From NCBI RefSeq assembly GCF_000422505.1, contig NZ_AULX01000028.1, forward strand, positions 55,622 to 119,621: a DNA stretch of 64,000 nt. Reading direction: 5' to 3'. The notes under the pieces are model-generated. The model had not been told where the DNA came from. It made no database searches and saw only the letters and a program-made list of their open reading frames with translations. Below, in pieces: positions 60,137 through 64,000 of the stretch (its first letter is position 1; every line of letters begins with the position of its first letter). Source of the DNA: Paenibacillus pinihumi DSM 23905 = JCM 16419 (GTDB lineage Bacteria; Bacillota; Bacilli; Paenibacillales; Paenibacillaceae). Made by a program: the position numbers and the translations under genes.

Positions 60137-60398
60137 TTGTACGAGCCTCCTTTGCCTGCTTTACGAATTGATGCCCGAAAACAGCAAATGCGCCAGCAAG
60201 CACGCCCTGAATAACAGATTCCGGACCGAAGCCAATCAGCCAGACACTCAGCAGGATAGCCGCAATGATTACGTGATAAATAATGCTCCAGCTCGGCACG
60301 CCGGGAGTATGCTTAAGGGCCACTCCCAAAATCCAACATGCTGCTACAACGACCATTAGCCGCGGATCGATCAATTCAAAAATAATGTTCCATTCCAT
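60120..60398 (-). CDS. Phage holin
   Basis: 92 residues with two to three hydrophobic helices (LMVVVAACWILGVALKH, YHVIIAAILLSVWLIGFG, VIQGVLAGAFAVFGHQFV) and a charged C-terminus, as in holins of Bacillota phages next to lysin genes. It forms membrane lesions that let the lysin reach the wall. The 17-nt overlap with the endolysin couples their translation. Confidence 0.82.
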   Translation of the reverse strand: MEWNIIFELIDPRLMVVVAACWILGVALKHTPGVPSWSIIYHVIIAAILLSVWLIGFGPESVIQGVLAGAFAVFGHQFVKQAKEARTNDKDV

Positions 60399-60403
60399 GT
60401 CTA

Positions 60404-60703
60404 TCAGCTCCTATGAATTATTGTGTTACCCTCATGGGCATCCAATCTTTTATGTGCTTGTTTAGAAGATTCCTCAAGTCTTGTCACTCGTTCGGCAAGA
60501 TCATCGTACCGCTGGCCTTGCATCCTTATTTCAACCCGCATATCATCTACGCCCCTTTTGATGTAGTCCATATCTGATCGTAGTGTAGCGTCCTTGGCAG
60601 CCTCAGCCACCGTATCCTGTTTAACTGTGCGCGAACGCCCTAACCAACCAAGCATTAAGCCGCTGAGTGCTGCAGCAACAGATATAACCGCTGTCCAATC
60701 CAT
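60404..60703 (-). CDS. XhlA-like phage hemolysin/holin-associated protein
   Basis: 99 residues. An N-terminal hydrophobic segment (about 4-22, VISVAAALSGLMLGWLG) and a coiled coil (about 45-92, DDMRVEIRMQGQRYDDLAER). This resembles XhlA-like proteins but with the membrane segment at the N-terminus. ATG 60703 is 7 nt after GGGGAGGT; ATG 60709 is too near. Immediately before the holin. Confidence 0.65.
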   Translation of the reverse strand: MDWTAVISVAAALSGLMLGWLGRSRTVKQDTVAEAAKDATLRSDMDYIKRGVDDMRVEIRMQGQRYDDLAERVTRLEESSKQAHKRLDAHEGNTIIHRS

Positions 60704-60748
60704 CCCCATACCTCCCCAAAATAAAAAGGCCCCGTTAGGAGCCCGCCG

Positions 60749-61009
60749 TTATTTATCTCTCATCAAAAACAGGACCTGCTCCGTATCCGGGTCCACTCGG
60801 TACCCAATACACTCGGCAAAGTCCTGCCCATAATCTCCATAACCCAGTTGCAGCAGCCCAACCGTATCCGGCAGACGGACCGCCAATGCCCTGTATGCAG
60901 CATAGTCCTGCTCAACTGTTGTAGGCACAACGCTGCCCGCCCGCTGGCCAGTATCTACGATGACATCGCCGGATGACCTATCGTAATAAAGCTTGCGTCC
61001 TATCTCCAT
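60749..61009 (-). CDS. Small phage protein between tail fibre and lysis genes
   Basis: 86 residues, mixed alpha/beta, no transmembrane segment. Not recognised. The first part (GRKLYYDRSSGDVIVDTGQR) and the end (YRVDPDTEQVLFL) look like related strands with a DP turn. The strong ribosome binding site (AGGAGGT) and the 9-nt gap to the tail gene show it belongs to the late operon. Similar small genes follow tail fibres in many Bacillota phages (chaperone or tail-associated). Confidence 0.6.
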   Translation of the reverse strand: MEIGRKLYYDRSSGDVIVDTGQRAGSVVPTTVEQDYAAYRALAVRLPDTVGLLQLGYGDYGQDFAECIGYRVDPDTEQVLFLMRDK

Positions 61010-61018
61010 ACATACCTC

Positions 61019-64000
61019 CTATTCAGATGCGTACCAGTTTACCGGGCGGCCTATTTCCGAAGCAGCATAGTCTATTGCAAAAGTAAATGATCCCACTGCA
61101 ATCGTCCATCTCAATGGATAATTATAAACATCCGGACTGCTGTTCCAGGATGTACGAACCAAATAATTAAGTGTTGAATGGCTTACATTACGAGAGGTAT
61201 AAAATGTGCCAAAAATGTCTTGCCAGACTATATTTATCACTCGCGGCGTAAAGTCCAAGCCGGTTACAGTAATGTTTCGGGTGTCAAATGTACCGCTTAA
61301 TGTAGTGGTCCCCTCAGCAGCACGTTTGACCGATCCAGCAACGCCGAAAATAGACTTGCCCGTTAGAATGTTGCCGGGAATCAAATTGCTGTCTCCCGCT
61401 ATTGTTATCGGGCTGCTATAGTAACCGGCATCTTTGGTTTGTGCTGTTGTCTTCGGTGTGACGGTACCGCCTGCGCCCCGAACCGGTATTGTACCAGTAA
61501 CAAGCCCCGCCTCTGTGCCAATCGTCTTGCCAGCCAGCACATCCGCTGCAACCGCGTCTCCATACTCACCCCCTTCACCCTGTAAGATAAAAGCCGTTCC
61601 GTTATAGACCAGCGTGTACACCGAATTCTGCCGCAGGTTACCTGCTAATAGCGTGCTGCCGTTGCTCTTGAGTATCGGCTTGGCACCGGCACCATTGAAG
61701 TTGAGTGTGGCAGCTCCGGTATTGGAGACGTGCAGCTTTACAGTTACACGCAGTCCCTCAACCAGCGCAGGCGCCGGACTAATCGTGACGGTGTATGCCG
61801 TGCTGGTACCGGCTGTTGTGCCGTATCCATTGCGGTTATTACTCAATGTGGATACAGTCTCCAGCCCCTGCGCCGTGGTTACGCCGCTGGCGCGTACCTC
61901 ATTAATAGCGGCAACTGCGGATGTCTTATCGTTGGTCTGCAGCGATTGAGGCTGGCCCAAGTCTTTGCGCAGGTTATCGATATGTGCTCCGTCCTCAGTC
62001 TGCCGGGAGTCCTGTACATCTGTCTTTGTCGTCAGCCGCGCTATCTGCTGCGTATTTTGTGACACTGCCGTTCCGAGATTCCCGGCGTAAAAAACAGTAG
62101 TTTCCTGTACAGCCGCGGAATAGGCATATCGGTCAAGCATAATGTAGGAGACGTAGTATTCGGCTGTCGGGTCAACCAAGCTTGCCGCTTTATTTGTGTA
62201 ATTACGCCCCTCAACGATAATCCAATCCTTCTCGATGTCTTTACCTTTATAAACTGCCAAAAAGCTTACGGTGCGGTATTTCGTGCGGCTTTCTCCCCAG
62301 AATGCGGGAGTTTCTCGACTTTGAATGAAATAATTATTGCCATCAAGTTTCGGCTTTACCTTTTCCCGCAGTACCACCGCATCTTTCATCTCCAGCACAT
62401 TTACGCCGGAGAACAGGCTGATTGCACCCTCAATCCGCGCAGGGTCGGTTACTGGCTTGGCGAGCTGGTATTGCAACGTACCGTAACTCGTCCAGCCCGG
62501 AGCCTTATTTGCAATTACATATGTTTCTGGTCCGGTACCAACTGGCGGTGCGCTGCCGTCAAGAATAGACACCCACCCGGTATATGTTGAACCGTTATTA
62601 GTTGAAGCTCTCCAGCCATTGAGCAGTGCTTTCACAGCATTACCGCTAGGGTTAATGCTGTCAATCCATCCACTCACAGCGTTATCCACTGTCAAATAGA
62701 TGTAATCGTTGATTAACCTTATCTGGTCTGCGCTGTCCCACACTGATGTATAAGGGATGGGTTTCCCGTCAAATCGCGCTGCTATATGTGTGTCATTTAC
62801 TCCGCCAAAATTCCCATTCGCTACCCGAATCCGCTTGTAACCCGTGTAGGAGGTATCAAATGCCCAAGTATAAGATGCATCAAGCGGAATGCTTTTGACA
62901 AACCGTGTAACTGTTCGATCAAGGATACCCACCTGATCCCTTATACCATTCGGCAGGCTACGCAGCACCTCATCAATGATAATCCGCTGGTCTTCCCGCG
63001 GAACAAATGACGGCGGAAGCTTTTCCAATCCGCCAAGGACGATCATCATATCCGAAAACCTACGAGTGCTGGCAGCAATATTCCTGATATAAAAGCGTAC
63101 AGCATTATTGTTGCCACTATTGAAAGTCTTTGGTGTAGTTCCGTATCCAACAATGGAGGAAGGAGTGTTTGAATCAGTGTAAATAGCAAAATCTGTTCCA
63201 CCCTCCAAATTAACAGACACAGCATATTGCTGATTTGGAATTACTGGGACTACTATAAAAGCATTGGCATGTGCTGCCGTCGTGGTCAACTCAATTAAGT
63301 TTGTGCCTAAAGCAATAACAGTTGATGATGATGCTTGTGTTATGACATTTGTGGCAGGGGGAACAAGGTTACGCCCCGGATGCTCGATCAGCGCTCCCCG
63401 GACGGATTGCATACCGTCGATGTAGTTTCCGTACCTCATTTCCAACTCGTTTTTACTAAGCAGCGGAATTTCAGACACTTCTGACGAGCCGATATCGATG
63501 ACAAAAACGCCATCAATGGTGAACTCATCAGTTTCTGCTGATCCTGCATCCTGCATCATTAAGGTAATGTTAATCTTCGGTGTGTTCGCAGGAAGTAAAA
63601 CATTATAAAACACAAAATCTTCTGCCGCCGATACTGCGAGGTTAGCAAATGTTGTATCAGCAGTGTGCGACCCATTTCCTACCCTGAAACGAGTCGAATT
63701 CCCTTTAGCTTTGATCCATGCTGTAACTAAATACCTTTTGCTTGAATCAAGATTAAGATTCTTATATATCCGGGGGTTAGATGATGTGGAAAAAATAAGC
63801 TTCTGTGCCCAATCACCAAATTTTCCTTTTGTCCTGGACGGTATTCCTGGCCCTCCACTTCCAAACGTTGATATCCAGCCATCCGCAACACCATCGTTAT
63901 TGCTGTCTTTTTCGAAGTTTCCTTCCGGCTCCCAGTTAACCAACGTCCGCCCATATACCGTACCGTCGAACAGACTGGGTTGGTCCGTCTCTATCTTGTT
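61019..64000 (-). CDS. Large phage tail fibre/receptor-binding protein, 5' end outside window
   Basis: The frame stays open to the last base, so at least 993 residues are visible and the start is upstream; TTG 63943 is not a credible start, because the preceding 19 codons (ending LFDGTVYGRTLVN) fit phage-tail sequence. A jelly-roll carbohydrate-binding-like domain comes early (EGNFEKDSNNDGVADGW). Further on is a helical region (QQIARLTTKTDVQDSRQTED), and the C-terminal part has two ADVLAGKTIG/GNILTGKSIFGVAGS-type repeats. It probably binds the host surface. Confidence 0.8.
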   Translation of the reverse strand, partial: NKIETDQPSLFDGTVYGRTLVNWEPEGNFEKDSNNDGVADGWISTFGSGGPGIPSRTKGKFGDWAQKLIFSTSSNPRIYKNLNLDSSKRYLVTAWIKAKGNSTRFRVGNGSHTADTTFANLAVSAAEDFVFYNVLLPANTPKINITLMMQDAGSAETDEFTIDGVFVIDIGSSEVSEIPLLSKNELEMRYGNYIDGMQSVRGALIEHPGRNLVPPATNVITQASSSTVIALGTNLIELTTTAAHANAFIVVPVIPNQQYAVSVNLEGGTDFAIYTDSNTPSSIVGYGTTPKTFNSGNNNAVRFYIRNIAASTRRFSDMMIVLGGLEKLPPSFVPREDQRIIIDEVLRSLPNGIRDQVGILDRTVTRFVKSIPLDASYTWAFDTSYTGYKRIRVANGNFGGVNDTHIAARFDGKPIPYTSVWDSADQIRLINDYIYLTVDNAVSGWIDSINPSGNAVKALLNGWRASTNNGSTYTGWVSILDGSAPPVGTGPETYVIANKAPGWTSYGTLQYQLAKPVTDPARIEGAISLFSGVNVLEMKDAVVLREKVKPKLDGNNYFIQSRETPAFWGESRTKYRTVSFLAVYKGKDIEKDWIIVEGRNYTNKAASLVDPTAEYYVSYIMLDRYAYSAAVQETTVFYAGNLGTAVSQNTQQIARLTTKTDVQDSRQTEDGAHIDNLRKDLGQPQSLQTNDKTSAVAAINEVRASGVTTAQGLETVSTLSNNRNGYGTTAGTSTAYTVTISPAPALVEGLRVTVKLHVSNTGAATLNFNGAGAKPILKSNGSTLLAGNLRQNSVYTLVYNGTAFILQGEGGEYGDAVAADVLAGKTIGTEAGLVTGTIPVRGAGGTVTPKTTAQTKDAGYYSSPITIAGDSNLIPGNILTGKSIFGVAGSVKRAAEGTTTLSGTFDTRNITVTGLDFTPRVINIVWQDIFGTFYTSRNVSHSTLNYLVRTSWNSSPDVYNYPLRWTIAVGSFTFAIDYAASEIGRPVNWYASE

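Larger units (their letters stand above)
58150..64000. mobile_element. Prophage, lysis end (runs off right edge)
   Basis: Consecutive minus-strand genes for a tail protein, a small hypothetical, an XhlA-like protein, a holin and an endolysin, followed by HicAB, a CRISPR array and a winged-helix gene. The order tail fibre, holin, lysin is the usual end of a siphovirus or myovirus late operon in Bacillota. The left boundary is probably between 57.85 and 58.16 kb; the right boundary is outside. No integrase is seen in the window. Confidence 0.75.

Overview
The window reads as a piece of a Paenibacillus-like chromosome, meaning a spore-forming, low-to-mid GC Bacillota. Evidence: a gerA-type spore germination operon, a CotF-like coat protein, an SLH-domain surface protein, LplB/LplC-type sugar ABC permeases, AGGAGG-type ribosome binding sites with frequent TTG and GTG starts, and a Bacillales-style phage lysis cassette. 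No rRNA or tRNA genes were seen. The genus is an inference from gene content.

Layout. (1) 1-7.2 kb, mostly plus strand: lipoate-protein ligase, a TetR regulator overlapping a methionine aminopeptidase, and a germinant receptor operon (A, C, a small two-helix protein, B). (2) 7.2-13.6 kb: a minus-strand sulfonate-use operon (SsuA-type binding protein, ATPase, permease, FMN monooxygenase, TauD-type dioxygenase), read divergently from a regulator that fuses an excisionase-type helix-turn-helix to a substrate-binding-protein-like domain. (3) 13.6-22.7 kb, minus strand: a probable long operon with a HAD nucleotidase-like enzyme, a LamG/metallophosphoesterase, a DeoR regulator, an oligosaccharide-type ABC importer, an internally shortened PHP protein and a MATE exporter. 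(4) 22.9-29.4 kb: two MacB-like ABC systems around a WYL regulator.

(5) 29.6-34.5 kb: a zinc-ribbon/GyrI-like protein, a YiiX-like protein, an ArAE exporter overlapping a CtpA protease, and a Cof-type HAD phosphatase. (6) 34.7-39.3 kb: sulfate importer cysT-cysW-cysA-sbp. Two homologous composite hairpin elements in opposite orientation lie between cysA and sbp. A promoter with a dyad operator precedes cysT, and the same promoter plus a similar motif precedes the sulfonate operon, suggesting shared sulfur control. A GC-rich, possibly riboswitch-like region lies further upstream. (7) 39.3-57.8 kb: housekeeping and surface genes (pgi, chitinase, polysaccharide deacetylase, SLH-CAP protein, ppnP, tkt, an AIM24 pair, cotF, an S41 protease, a two-component system, purU, nfo).

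(8) About 58.1-64.0 kb: the lysis end of a prophage that runs off the right edge. It holds a large tail protein (5' end outside the window), an XhlA-like protein, a holin and a glucosaminidase endolysin, followed by a three-repeat CRISPR array without cas genes, a HicAB module and a small winged-helix gene next to nfo. The most promising unexplained items are the paired composite hairpins, the HTH/binding-protein regulator, the phosphatase-rich import operon and the cas-less CRISPR array.
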